Below, piece after piece: positions 32,522-46,449 of a DNA stretch of 64,000 nucleotides. The notes beneath the pieces are model-generated. The model worked only from the letters and a program-made list of their open reading frames with translations. It had not been told where the DNA came from and made no database searches. The stretch is from the NCBI GenBank assembly GCA_028673005.1, contig CM054114.1:128121307-128185306 (forward strand), read 5' to 3'. The DNA is from Tanypteryx hageni (lineage: Eukaryota > Arthropoda > Insecta > Odonata > Petaluridae). Made by a program: the position numbers and the translations under genes. How positions within the stretch are numbered: position 1 is the stretch's first letter; every line of letters begins with the position of its first letter.

Positions 32522-35158
32522 TTGTGGAGCTATTTGGATCGCATATTTTCTTGTAAAAAAGCACTGAAAATTAGTCTTATAAAAGTTAGAAACTATATAT
32601 AAACAACGCACTACATTTTCTGACCATAGTCATTCGTATTAATTGCAGGTTAAACATATTTTCCACAGTTAAATCGTTCATGTCCAGCAACCCCTACACA
32701 CAGCTCGTGGGACCAAATTTTGCACGTTTCGCAGCTTATCCAGTCACCTTTTGTGAGAGATTTCAGATCAAAATACTTTATTCCGCATTAACCACAGGGT
32801 AGGCCTTCATCTTTCGATGATTTGTATGAAGATTCTTCACATAAACTGCTTGAGTCCATTAGTTTTCTTCGCACACATGTTTTCTTACTTTTGATTTATT
32901 TCTAAGTTTTTTAGCTATTGTCTTTTCTCCAAATGTAACTTTCTCTTTACTCTTGTGTTTTCAGCGTTTTCAGAAGATGTCAGATGACAGGCAGAATGCT
33001 TTGCTTTGTTGGCATTTTTCTTTGGATTGATTTTGGTAGAAGTAGGTAAAACAACTGAAAAGTTTGTTCCAAAACACTGTGCTTCTGTAAGAACTTGACT
33101 ATTTTTAGGGTGAGAGTTATTTAATTCAGCATTTTGGTTTAGGGAAAGAGGCATTTCGTTTGATGAATCTGTAGTTACATTTGATGGTCGGGCAGATGAA
33201 TTTGATGATCGGCTATTTGCATTTGACGATCGGGGATTCTCACTTGAATGTCCGGGATTTACACTTGAGAGTTCAGGAAATTCATTGAAAAGAATAGGAG
33301 TTAAATCGGAATATTCACAGTCTGAGAGGGTCATTCTCAGCACACGGGTCAGAGAAAAAGGTGTGTGCTAGCAGGAATTTGTGTTAAGTAATCTTATTTG
33401 AGTTTAAAGGATAAATTACGGTGAATTCAAATCCTTTCCCTGCGGTGGCACCCTTTCTCCAGGCCCTATTAAAAACAACAACAAATACAAATTTTGTTAT
33501 TGAACTAGCTGGATTTACTGCGAACAAAGAAAGTGACCTCTTCCTAGTAAAATGCTTTTAGAGGTAGAAACACAATCCTGTCAAGAGGCTGCAAAACGTG
33601 GGTGGTGTGAGGTGGTAGGCACACTAGCTCAATCTGATGTTCTAGGTAAGAATCAAGACATTATAGGGAATGGTGGGATATATGACCATCTAAAATTAAC
33701 AAACTCCTTCCTTAAACACCAATTTTGTCAAAATGTTGAAGCCAAACCAAGAACAGATCTTCATTGATGTAACCTGTTTCGGACATTAGAACCGTGGTAC
33801 CGGAAGGCATTCCCTGTTTGTATTCTTCTAGCATCCATTGCCCTTTAAAATTACTAAAGGAGGAATGAATACTCCGCTAGCACTACAACATGCAACAACA
33901 GTTACATCTCCCTTACCCTTTTCACCAACAACTTCTGAAGACTTGTTGTTCATAATAAATCCACTCTCTTCCACATTATAAATACATTGAGGATGGCATT
34001 GAAGGCCAAATTCAATTGTCACTTGTTTTAACAATACATAAAAATCGTCAACTGCCAGATAATTCATCCCCATAGCACGTGCCTTTGAAAGCCCTTCCAG
34101 TTTTCGCAAAGAAATATCTTTGTGCCGATTCATAAAAGTAATTAACCACTCTTTGCCTGCCATATTTATTCAATCGCCCCAAGAAACTTTAATTTTATTA
34201 ATTTTAGTATAATGGTAAACTGCTTTTCGTACACTTGTTGATGTATGGCCAAAACCGCGGTTACTCAAAGATTTTAGTCTTTCTACAAGGTTTCTTTCTT
34301 GTTCAAATGAAAACATTGTTGGGTGATCTATAGACTTGGGCTTACAAATTGGTTGATGGACTTCCTCCCTTGCAATTTATCTACTGTATCTAACATCCTG
34401 AACTCGTCTCTGAAGAGTTGTAAATGGAACTTTGAAATGATCTGCAGCTCCAAGTATACTTAAATGTCCATTGAGTATGCTGAATAAGACCAGGCACATA
34501 TCTTCCTTCTTCCACTGCAAATAAGCTTCCTTCCGCATATATTTTCTCACCATCAGAAAAATGAAACGCAAATTGGAGGGTGTTTAAAATTTAATTTATA
34601 GTGTTTCAATATTTTTGTAAGATGTTTTACTTTTATTTGTACTAAAAAGATTATCCCGCAAACATTCTCAAATTCACAAGCCTCTAGACCTATTAGATAC
34701 TACTGCAAGTGCAATGGGTTGACCGATCCAAATAGCCCCACTAAAATTGATTCATATAGCTCCACTTTTGTCGACTTCAGATAAAAGGAATTAGTTCCAG
34801 TAGTTATGAACATAATGCGCTATTTGTACCATAGGACAGCGCAGAAGGTAGTAACGTTGTGAGACAGAAATAAAGAACAAAGCGAGAATAATTTTAACAC
34901 TAGATCTTAAATTCTAATGCTGTAATGTTACATACCCTTAAAATCAGAGCTAGTAACCACTTACCTCGATCCCTTTAATTGCGTTTTGAAGGCATGTACA
35001 AATGTAAAACTAAATAAATTCACTTCAAGAGCATAAACAACCGTATTCTACAATCGTTCATTAGAAAATGACTGCCGGAATGCGCAAGACATTATGCGCA
35101 GTAGGTCAAATGCTTATTTTGATCCAAATAGCTACATGATCCCACCATGATCCCAACC
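32522..35158 (-). mobile_element. Second pogo-type DNA transposon, degraded
   Basis: About 2.6 kb, bounded on the left by TTGTGGAGCTATTTGGATC and on the right by a block whose reverse complement contains GTAGCTATTTGGATC. TA is found at both proposed borders (32,520-32,521 and 35,159-35,160). An internal copy of GATCCAAATAGC lies at about 34,727. The ends are unlike those of the element at 26,923, so it is a separate family. The right border is less certain than the left. Confidence 0.7.
32660..34571 (-). pseudogene. Pogo-like transposase with psq-type HTH and C-terminal zinc motif, broken
   Basis: Read on the - strand, it starts MVRKYMRKEAYLQWKKED near 34,550. GAADHFKVPFTTLQRRV is a pipsqueak-type helix-turn-helix. 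After frame breaks comes SNRGFGHTSTSVRKAVYHYT (about 34,200-34,270). An open stretch at 33,828-34,163 has AGKEWLITFMNRH and YNVEESGF. Next are LILDGHISHHSL and LVCLPPHTTHVLQPLDR (about 33,590-33,700), which keep the second and third catalytic Asp. The first Asp is Glu (codon 33,969-33,971). A Ser/Asn-rich stretch (32,915-33,343) leads to a Cys/His motif (CETCKIWSHELCVGVAG, about 32,680-32,740), like the zinc finger seen at the end of many arthropod pogo-like proteins. It is non-functional. Confidence 0.8.
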
Positions 35159-35160
35159 TA

Positions 35161-37426
35161 CCCTACTGAAAGAAAATTATAAATAGTTTAGAGAAATTAA
35201 AACCAACTTTTATCATAATTCTAACAGTAGCTGCGTCTGTATCAACGTCCTCAGGTAGGGCATAACGTTTTCACCGACTACAAACGGATTATTCATGGTG
35301 CAGATGAAAAAGATCATAAATCTTTCATGTTGTTTAACATATGAGAGAGATTGGAAGTAGAGAAATACTTTTCTGTTTTAAAATGTTTAAAAAACACATT
35401 ACTTTGACAAAAAAGCTTTCATCAAATATTAACAAAGCATTGCTTAGTCGATTTGGTGAACAATATATTTAGACTGGATACCAAAATAATTTACTTTATG
35501 GTCCCAATACTATTCTTCCTTCACATCCAGTAAAATCTTTCACTAAAAATAATTACTAGATTTTCCCTGCATCTCTATACCCTTTTTAATAAGAAAATGA
35601 GCAAATTCGAAGAGCCCTAAAAAGTCGGCTTAGCGCGAAAAACCAATCCCAGAGAAGATAAAACGCGGAAATATTTTTTTTGCTAAAATCGAATCTACCT
35701 CTCTCTCATTGCTTTTATCCGGGCCCTGCCAACACTTAACTATCCCTCCCACTCTTCCTTCCTCACTATTGTAACTCTTCAGCAATTTCTCCTCGCCCAG
35801 CTTTCGAATTTATTTTTTCGCTGATGAAGACGTCTGTCCTTCCGTTCCTTCTCCCCCTCCCCTGCCCGATATGCTTCCTCTTTCTCTTCCCCCCCCTTTA
35901 CTTTGCCTCCTGTCCGAACTAGGTCGAGAAGGCTCGGGTACGGAATGTTGGCGGTTACGGTGTTGAGACAGAAAGAGATGGAGAGAGAGAAGTGAATTGA
36001 AATAGGACAAGAAAAGAAAGGGAGGAGGTAAAGAGAGAGAAAGGAATGGTGACATTCGAATGGGAGGTTATGGAAGAGGACAGCGCGGAATAAATTGATA
36101 ATAGAACAGGATAGAAAGAAAATCGGATTATAAAATGGCGGAAGAAGAGAGGAAAAATCGGCGAAGATAACGAATGAGCCGTCTCTTTATAGGAATGCAT
36201 TCGGGAAATATTTCATTATAAATTGAAATGATATTTTTCAATATTTTTTAGGATCCGCTTATCCAAATATAACATTAGTGGGTGCTTAAAATCATAATAT
36301 TGTTTTATTTTACAGAATGTAGTATAAAATATAGCAAAAATCGGCTTCAAAAGAATAACAGAATCTAAAATTAAATGCGGCATGAAAGTAAATGATAAAA
36401 AGAAAAATGGATGCAAGATGAAAGTGAACGAGCAATGTCGTAGGTTAGATAAATGATTTGGCTACATATATAGTATAAACTTGAATGAAAATACTCCAAA
36501 ATAATTTGAGTTATTTAGTATAAGACAATATATCACATGAATAGTATGAGAAATTTGTAATACTACGCAAAAAAGACATGAAATAGTTGAAGAAGGTTTA
36601 CTTACGGCAAAAAATATTTTAACGTGACGATAGAAAGCGAAAGTAAAAGCGGATTAATCGGAAGCAAATAACGAATATATTACGTATAAGGAAACGGAAC
36701 GGCACCGTGTTTTCACGTGGGACTAAGGGAATAGATGAAGACGCCGGGAGAAGTTGGAGGAGCAGGAAGAGGAGGAAAGTAGGCTAGTGCCGATAGATAG
36801 ATAGAGGGAGAGGGGAACGAATTCCTTGCCTATCTCCCGAGAGTCGTCTTTACGACCGCTGAACCCAAAATCCAATTCGAACGCGAGGCCTCTTCAAGAA
36901 GGGTGAGTCGATGACATGGAAAGGGAAAACGAGATGGAGAAAGGAGAGAGAGAAAAGAGCATGGAGGGACAGATGAGATGGGAATATAAGAAAAACAAGG
37001 AACGATTGGGAACGGAATTAGGAGTATGCCGAGAGGGAGAGGGGAAGGCAAAGAGTGAAGCGAGAAATGCTTGGTATGAAATCAATTTCGACCTGGAGCA
37101 TTGCCATGAGACGATGAACATTAACCCATTCATTTTAATCGGAGATAATCTTTATTACTGACATAATAGTGATCGCAGGACATGATGCAATGTGAGACAT
37201 TATCACAAACTCCGATAAGGTTAGAAATCCTATGTCGCTTATGGTGATGGATCCTAATGCGCAAATTGATGGCAAACCTTATCTCATGATTTATTGTAAT
37301 ATAGTAAAAATACGAGTTCTTCTTCAATTTTGCAAGATTTTTCATAAAAATATAACACGCAATATCCACTATGCCCTACTCAACTTCAAGATATTGTGGG
37401 AAACGCTATTAACAATGATTACAAGG

Positions 37427-37460
<34 letters not shown>

Positions 37461-39110
37461 CTATTCTGAGAAAAATAGCTATCAACTCTATACATCCATA
37501 TACGAAATCATAAGTCCAGCTAGCTGGAACTTTTCTTGTTTTTTATCATTTTATTGTTTAAATCTCAAACTGAATGAATGCCGCCCGACTTTGGAGTTGA
37601 TCTAACATATTTTGCTACTGAAACATTTTCCGCAGTTCCCTATTTTTAAGAATGAGAATTATTCAAATTTTATTATATTTTTTAAAGGAATGAAGAAACA
37701 TAACTGCATGAATTTTTTCCACAATTATGAAAATATACCTAATTTGGAATTCATTATGCAAGGAACTACATTAAAGCGTACAGCTGTTATATTAAATTCT
37801 ATATTAAATTGCTTAAATACTCGTCATAATTTTCAATATTAAATATTTAAAAATATACAATTAATTATCAAAGATCTCAACAAAAATCATTTGTATTCAT
37901 TTAACTACCCTTACGTATTATTTGAAATTTTTTACTTTTACAATACTTTTTCGATGGTTTATAAATTTATTCATATTAAATAAGCATTACCTGTGAATTT
38001 TATTTAAATGTTTTAATTATTTTCTAATCGATCATATTACAGACATCCCAGTTGAGTTAAATTAAAGCATTAAACTTATTGTTTCTTATAAAGTATCAAA
38101 ATTATTGTTTCTTAGAATCCATTAATATTGTACATAATACCTCTTTGTAATATAATTGTTACATATACAAAATTGAATCCTATTACGCGATCAAAAGATG
38201 TCAAATCACATATAAGGTAATTTTGTGCTTAAATATTCTCTTTCTCTCTATAAAAATTAAATTCATTTCACTCGTATGAAGCATCTCCGCACATGTCTTT
38301 ATCTTAGACAGATAAATATATTTAATTCATAAAATATTGAATCGTAGTAAATCATTCACCTTCGGAGATCCATTTCAACAATTCCAAAAATACGAGAATT
38401 TGAATGAACCTTAAACCGCAAACGGGATCCAAAAAAAAAACAACAACAAAACCGATGAAATAAAATCTCTCTTGCAACTGCTTCGCCATAATCCGATATA
38501 TTAGCAATAACGGAAACGCAATAACATATTTCAAACATACCTATCCACTTGTAATTCCCATTCCAATACGTTCGTGCTTCGGGAGGAGGCTTTCTCCAAT
38601 TATTTCCACGGATATCTGGCCGAAAAAATTTTTATTGGGTAGATAAAAATACGAATACTACAAAAAAACGGGGGAGGAAAATTATCTTGAGAAATCTGAA
38701 TCGGACGAAATATTTTTTTACGGGAGAAAATAAAATTTTAAAAATAACGCCCGAATGCGAAGATGAAAAAAATAAAGACAAAGAGAGAGAGACCTTTCAC
38801 TTGAGCGGACAGCTACCATATCTCCCCTCCTCCACTACTCCACTTATTTCTCCCTCGATTTTTAGCGTTTCCCCGGAGACGGAGATCGTTTTGCATAAAC
38901 GTCAGCGACAGCTGCACCTTATTTATTGCGCCTCCAGTTATACGCCCCCTATTTCCCTCCCTCCCTCAGCCTCTTCTCTCTCTCTGCCCCCCCCCCTCTA
39001 TCTCTCTCTTTATCTATCTCTCTTCTATCCGCGGAATACAAGACCATTTAAGCGTGCGGAAGATCCTTTCCGGAGGACCATTTTTTTCTCTTTTTGAGTG
39101 GAACACTCAC
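35161..39110. other. Non-coding stretch, no gene seen
   Basis: CT-rich at about 35,700-35,910, then GA-rich at about 35,960-36,180. There are further GA patches at 36,720-37,060, a (TA)n run at 37,429-37,457 and a CT-rich patch at about 38,815-39,025. No convincing coding frame is present. Confidence 0.4.
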
Positions 39111-39304
39111 CGAACTGCCGGATGCAGAGGATGACGAGCCAGAGGAGAATGCGGCACTTCCGTAGTTGTTGGGCGGACGGGCGACTGCTCCTCTTCCCGG
39201 CATCCATTTGGTCTGATGAGAGGGAAAGAGAGACGGACCGGAACCGCTTTGGAGGTCAAAGCTCACAAGTTCGACCCCACGTGCCGAAGATGGAGCATCG
39301 TCGC
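39111..39304 (-). CDS. Candidate host exon: start codon and signal-peptide-like sequence
   Basis: On the - strand this 194-bp segment is preceded by a pyrimidine-rich acceptor (TTTGTATTCTCTTAG) and followed by a strong donor (GTGAGTGTT, intron from 39,110). An ATG at 39,205-39,207 (CAAATGG context) opens a frame of 32 codons plus one base. It has a basic N-region (residues 5-19), a hydrophobic core ILLWLVILCI (20-29) and a phase-1 exon end. About four fifths of its codons end in G or C, against AT-rich surroundings. This is what the first coding exon of a secreted or membrane protein looks like. Phase-1 introns just after signal peptides are common in extracellular-module genes. A second frame is open across the whole exon (GDDAPSSARGVELVSFDLQ at its start, Ser/Gly-rich at its end) and cannot be excluded. 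I do not recognise the protein, and no partner exon was found. Confidence 0.5.
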
Positions 39305-41294
39305 CTAAGAGAATACAAAGGGAAAAATACGGATTAGAGCCCAAAGTAAAAAAAAATGTTAGGCCAATTGAAATTCTTAAACAATCATTTAATATTTTAC
39401 GCTGCCACTTTCTCGAATTAACAATCATGTTCAAACCTCTATAGCTCGCACTTCAAGTGAGCATAAAAGTTCCGTTACCAAATATTCGAGCAGCGATCTT
39501 AGCGTCTATAAATACGAAGGGGAAATATACCTACCTATCTACTCAGAAAAATAAATATTCGTCTAATCCGATACGTTTATGGAAGATCTAATTTAATTGC
39601 AATACATATTACGATAACAATATTATCGTGAGCAAAGATAAACAGAGGAAAGTGGTCTATAGCAAAGGAGGCAGTATCCACTTTTGACTTTAAACGTTAA
39701 TTCCTATATGTTACTCAGAGCCACATATTTGAGGCTATAAATGAGATTTCACCCAATTCGATAAAAACACTTAAATTTCTTATATCTTATGGGGAAGCCG
39801 GAATACATCCTAGATTTTCATAAAATATTGCTAAACACATAGGCTAATGAGAAAATTGTTCGAAATTTGTGAAATATCTCCAAACTAGCCCTATCATATA
39901 ACTCAATTCTTACAATGTTCTGCTTTCTTAATATACATTCCCTGTTCTATCTGATTTATTATTTTTTAAACAAATAACTAGTTTATAAGGAGAAATGTCA
40001 CTCGAAGTCATGAGATATAAGACAGTTAAAAGTAATTTCACCACTGGCCTAAATGTTATACTATATTTAATTAATAAATCTTTCTCTCTAAGTGAAAAAG
40101 AAAGTTCCAAAAGTTTTGAAGATGGTAGATTAAAAAATTATATTTTTTAAAGATCGTTGATGCTTCGATACTCGACTGAAAATTAATATGAGTCGATATA
40201 ATTTTCGTATAACTGAAAGAGCAGAAAGCAAAATCTCATCAACCAAGTTCATTTCGTGAATAAAATATATCGGAAGACATCCTCAGACTTAATATCTAAA
40301 TTCTCCTTAAGGATCTGAAGCTTTGTTGGTTAATTTCTAAGGAATCCGCGAAACTTTATTCCATCGCACTTCTGAAGAAAAAATAAGGAGGTAGTATTTT
40401 TATATAAGTAGCGTCTCCAGTTAGACGATCGAAACATCGATCCCCAATAAAAAACCGAGAGCAATTCACGGGAACTCAATACTCGCGTTCATCTAATTAA
40501 ACCTGAAAATATGATGATCGAGTTCGGTATTATAAATATTTCGGTGAGGATTGCAAAAAGATACTAGACTTTTTTTACTAGTTGTATTTGTTATACATTC
40601 CCAAAAAATAAAACTATCCTCCGTTTATTCAACTATACCCTCGTCAGATAGTAATATTAATTAAAAATCCATTTACGCTATAAGCCTATTCATAATATTA
40701 TTGAGAAATCCTTAGATTTCTTTAGAATAAAATTCGCAAAGTGAAGGTTACACTGAAGAATATCATTTTCATATTTTTATCCCAGTTGTGCTGAAGATAC
40801 TCATATTTAAAATAAAATAACAAAAACTAATATTTATTTTTTTTATTAGCAAATTTATTCATTTTCATCCACTATTACTTTTACGCCACGATATCCATTA
40901 ATTCAATTTTTCTGGTAAACAACAAAAATGCTTCCGTAAGGTTAAAGTTTCGTATTTATGAAAGAAGAGCTTTCATTTTATAGCAGATAATAAAAGGTAA
41001 AATGGCACTTCGATTTAAAATAACGTTTGAATTTTCGAGAATCATATTCATCTACTGCTTGAATTAAATTGAGTATATCGTCAACTTATAAGTACCAACT
41101 TCTTTAATTAAAAAGTAAATAAAAAATGTCTCCATTGCTTCCTTGCCACAATGACGCCATTGAAAATCGATTTTTCCCTAAAATTGTTCTGACTGCTCTA
41201 TTTGCGTAAAAAAATTAAACCTTTACAAATCTTCACATTTTTACGTATCCAAATTTTTTAAATTTTCAATTACAATTCATAAAAACTAAGTATT

Positions 41295-41344
<50 letters not shown>

Positions 41345-44300
41345 CCAGTACTTGACAATTTTGCAACAAAAGTTGACACGAGGAGTAACGCAGCTCTTTA
41401 ATAAACTCTTCGGAATTTCGTAAAAAAAACTCCCAATCGTTGAAAGGCTCTAAAGGAGCTCTACCCGAAGAGATCAGTTGTTTGGGACCATTCCATCTAG
41501 GATAGGGCCGGATGTAAGAGAGAGACAGTCTCAGGAATTAATGCTCCGTAATAGCCCAAGTCGATTTGGGCAATGAGAGAGGGAGAGAGGGAAAAATGGG
41601 TCCCATACGCGACAGGGAGTAAGGTCGGAAAGGGAAAATGAGAGAGGGAGGGAAAGGAAGAGCGATAGGAGGAGGATAAGGGAAGGGGAAGAGCGAAGGC
41701 GGAAAAGGGAACCATCCGTCACTCCTCAACGGAATCATCTCAGATCCAAGGACACTCCGGAGGATAAGGCGGAAAAAGCGAAAAGACCATCATTCCCCTC
41801 TTCAGAAGTCGATTGTCTCTTTGAAGACAATTATTGGCTCGGAGGAGGATGAAAAAATGAAAAAGAGACCCTTTCCCAAAACCTACAAAAAACTAAAGAG
41901 AAGTAGGGGATTTGGAGAGAGAAAGAGAGAAAAAAATGCGAAGCGTCGGCCGTGACGAATGAGAATTACGAGAAAGTTCCGAGAGAGAGAGAAAGGGAAA
42001 GGAGTGATAGAGTAAGAGATAGGCCGAGAGGAAAGGAGTGAAAAGTAAGTCTGTGAGAGCGAGGAAAGAATTAAACGAAGTGGAAGCATTTTTTCCGAAA
42101 AAAAGGAAGGAAGCGAAATTAGGGGCAGGAGAGTGGCGAAAAGAGGAGAAATGGGAATAAGTAGCAAGTCGAGAAAATGAGATGAGATTTCCTGAATCCA
42201 TGTTTTGAGAGAAAATGTTTTTAAATTTCATCTCCGCTTTCCTTCAGAAAATCCATTGCTCCCATTCTGCGATTTATGGCGAGTTATTTCATGAATAGGA
42301 AAAATTAAAACGACAATGACCCGCGCCATTTTTTTGCGATGCTTGTTCTATAGAAGGTATCCAAATAAAGCATTTGTAAGCGAGTTAATTTGCAGAGTAG
42401 CGACCAATTATGTTTCGAAACGGCTAGATTGAATAAAAGACATTGAATTTCCAAGGAGAGTTGGCGAGCTAAAAAATAGTTGTTAGTTTTCCTTGCTACA
42501 ATAATTGCCATGTATTATATTTCGATAGAAAATAAAAATTAATTTAAAATTTGAAACATTATTCTTTTGTTTTACCAATGAAAATATCAGTCTTTTAAAA
42601 GGGTCGGTTTATTTCCTTCGTAAAATATCTGAAATGAAGACCGAAGTTACGATACAGTATTTAAAAAACGGCAATTTTAAATATTAAATGTGAACAATTA
42701 TCGTTCGACCGAATTATTCGACGCTTTAGAATTCACCAATTCCAAAGGAATTATCAAGCTTTTATCAAGATAGCAAGAAAATAACTATTATCTTAATTAC
42801 ATATAAACAAACGTGTAATTCTTGTTTATTAGGGACGATTTTCTTTTTAACTTTTAAATTTCATCAAACGAAAAAGAAAACATTGAATATTAAAAGCAAT
42901 GAAAACTTTCCCACAACATCACAATAAAATTAATTACACCCATTTGATTTAAGAAATCACAATTAATATATCCGGCTAAATATTTCTAAATTAAAACTCG
43001 AACGAAATTAACGATAAAAAATTAATTTTTTTATTCGTAGCGAAAATTTCACCAACCCAGACGGATAACCCGATACAATCCGAAAATACCGTGATAACTG
43101 GATTACTCTCCGAATCGACGGCAAAAACGCAGTAGCTCGTTCGCTTATTAGTTTCAGGATTCTTGAGTTGGTCTTTCAAGCTTACCAGCCTGTGACCTAC
43201 AGTCCAGGAATTTATTTTCTTTAGAATTCAAATACTTGTCAATGCCACACGTTCTCCCTTTCGCAAAAATGAGAGCACGAGTGAGAAAAGAAAAAAAAAC
43301 GAGAATCGAGTTTCGACATTCATTTGTCTACCGTTCCGGAATGATGACGATGGCAAAAACTTGGATCGAATGCTCGAGGAGGGTTTCGGGAACTTTGGTG
43401 AGATTGGTTATATCGAAAGAGTGAAGGGATGGTCGAAAACGAGGGAAAAGAGGAATGCAAGATAGGAGGTGAATGGGAAAGGAGTGCGAATGGACGGATG
43501 GACTCACGGTGTGAGTTTTTAGGTTGGTTTCCAAAGGAAACATAGCCTTATGAAATGGTCCTGTCTGTGTGTGTTTCTGTGTGTATGTGTGTCCCCTGCT
43601 AACAACTTTTGCACCAATGAATCTTGGTATGAGGCTTATGCTGCCAGGGCCCACCTCCGGACTATATTTTCATTGGCGAAGATTCAAGTCCCGGGTTTGA
43701 TTCCATGAACGTTTTTATCCTATTTGTTTTCTATAGGAAAACTCAAATCCATCGTGCAGAGATGTTTTCTTTAGTACTTTAAAATATCTTAAAATTGTGA
43801 TATCGGAGCGAGGTTTGTACCATTGTAAGGGGACAAGAGTGTAAATTATAATTCTTATCACCGAATATTGATAATTGATCGTATTTTCTTGAATTTCTAC
43901 TGAAACATAGCCTTTTTGCGCTTTAAATCGCATTTTATCGGATTGTTGCCATGGAGACGATTATTACCGAACTCGTCTTGAACATAGCCGTATGAACAAA
44001 TGGGTTCTTTTCTTTTCCGTTCGACTACTCTTCAGCAAAGTCCAGTTGATCCAGGCATATTTGCGTGTGAACAGTAACATTTAATTAATTTGTTTATTTA
44101 AAAAAATACATGCAAAATATGTCAGAAAGAGATTTTGACATTTCTTTTATTATTTTAAACCTGATAAAGCTCTATTAATATGTTTTCCAATTTTTCTCTA
44201 TCATTGATAAACTATTAACTACAAGTGGTACTTACGACATGAGAATTCCTTGGAATGACTTACACATACTGAAACGTTTCCTGTCAATATAAGTAATCAA

Positions 44301-46449
44301 TTCGGGGACGTCAACTTTGGGAAACTAGTCTACATTAGTCCTGGTTTGGACTTCTTGTATTCACAGTAAAATACAGCAGCGGCATACGGATGAATCGGGA
44401 GAGCGTGCGTCAGGTAGTACATTAGAATTTTCCCTTATAAAATATTTTTATACTCATCCTTTTAATGCGAAAATTTTCTGATATTTTTGCATATGTATAT
44501 ATTCATCATTAGCTGATCAACTGCACTATTATGCCAAATACGATAATCACGATTATTTTACGCTTACGAATTTGTTTCACGTAAAATGAATCTCCATACT
44601 GAATGACCTAATAACTTTCTTTGCATAGATATCGTCTCCATTCGGATGGATGCGTTATCTGACTTGTCTTTTTGCATAAATAAATTCGTAAAGAATATTT
44701 AACAGATATTTTAAAGAGTCAATAAAATATCATATTTTGGACCAATCGTGTTTCCCTTTTATACATGCTCACCTGTCTAAACTGACACGGATAATGAGTT
44801 TTACAGCACTTTCACGAAAAAAAGAAATAGAGATAAGAAGATAAAAAGCAAGGGGAGGAAAGAGGTGGTGCAAAATAGCGCTAGACTGTGAGGAGAGAGA
44901 TAAGGATTGGAAGAAATTACCGAGGTGTACACAAAAGTGAAAAGTTAAGATAAAATAGAAAGAATAATGTGAAAGTATGGCAAGTGAAAAATGGAATAGA
45001 GGGAAAAAATATTGGAAAGAATAATAATGAGGATGAAATAGGAATAAAATACAGTCTAGTTTTAGTGCCTCCCTGTCCATATTTCTATTCAAATTAATTT
45101 TATTTCGTTAACCTATTTGTCACTATGCTTTTGTTTTCATTATTTATAAATTTTAATGCCTGTTGCATATCCCATTGCAAAGACCTTTGTGATTCTGATG
45201 GTTTAAATAAATAAGTAGTAACTAAAAGACGTAGAGAGAGAAGGAGAAAACGACATTTTTAAGTGAGAAACAAGACGCGTCTAAATCAGGAAAAATAAAT
45301 AAACGAGAAGAGTAAAGGAGCAAGTAAGAAAAAATAAAGGCATAAGGGAAGGAGAAAGCATAAAGAAAACAGTAGATAAATGTTGGCTAGAAAGACGAGA
45401 AAGGGACAGAGGTCCTCAGGGATGGCGAGAGAAAGAGAGAGATGGGAGAGAAAATACCTCTCGGAAATCTTTTCAGAAAAAATGATCCACTGTGTAAGAA
45501 CATATTTGCGGTGTTTTTTCCTATTGAAAGGATGGGTATAACAAACGAACAATAAAGGTAGATTATACGAAAAAGTTTTGAAAGGTTTTTTAAGACTGAA
45601 ATTGGTCCAATTAAGGAGGATGGGCCGACATAATAGGATTATCCATAAAAAATAATTGGCCACATTGTGATCTGAAATGCTGTTTTGAATTTAAATACCG
45701 CAGAATGAAGTTCGTATAAAACGTCTTTTTCTTATGAAAAAGACAATAAATAATGAGAATTTCCTGAAAGATTAACCACTCATTTTTCTTTGGTAAATTT
45801 GCTACTAATGGCAACAATACATTCAAACCATTTTTATATGACCAGAAAGAAATTGCAAGTCCTACACAAAATGTACATTTACTTTTTCAAGTTTACCTTG
45901 CATATACAAAAACATTAATCAATTAATATACATCAAGTTTGTAAGCAAATTATGAAGAACTCAGGGCAGAGATTACGGAAACAATCTTAATCCCTTTATG
46001 CTTGAATTTTTTTCAGGATGACAACAACTATGTCACGTAAAAATAAATGAAATATCATTCATGTCGTCTTAAACAACTTTTTACCATATTTAATATTCTG
46101 AAAAAATAAACAACCGCGACCCGTATTCCTGTTTAACATGTACCACCAACTGCGCTAAGTACTTGTAGATGGAACTTCTGCGGCTAAAACAGCGGAAGGA
46201 GTTTACTACAAATAGCCAATTAGATTGGGCGCCCTTCTAAACAGGATTTTATATCTGCAGATATATTTGCATGTGTGTATTTCATATTATATATTACGTA
46301 AAAAGAGGTTAAAAGTTATTAATATACTAGCGCAATTGCCCGTCAAAAATTATGGGTTTAAATTAAAAAAAAAACGGAATTAAAAAATTTAACTTTAAAT
46401 TAATTATTTTAACAATCATTATTTATGTTGATTTTGTTTCTCACAGCTG
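39305..46449. other. Non-coding stretch, no gene seen
   Basis: About 7 kb of AT-rich DNA. It holds a long (TA)n run (41,299-41,341), a GA-rich block (41,510-42,180), GT-rich sequence (43,555-43,592), a lone B-box-like text CCCGGGTTTGATTCC (43,690-43,704) and GA-rich stretches (44,800-45,060 and 45,220-45,450). If the exon at 39,111 is real, this could be its upstream intron. Confidence 0.4.

Noticed and set aside
36841..36901. Possible + strand mini-exon ending at GTGAGTCG
   Set aside because: About 60 bp with a fair donor, but only a weak acceptor and no partner exon.
43620..43710. CCCGGGTTTGATTCC, resembling a tRNA T-arm
   Set aside because: No D-arm, anticodon arm or acceptor stem can be folded around it.
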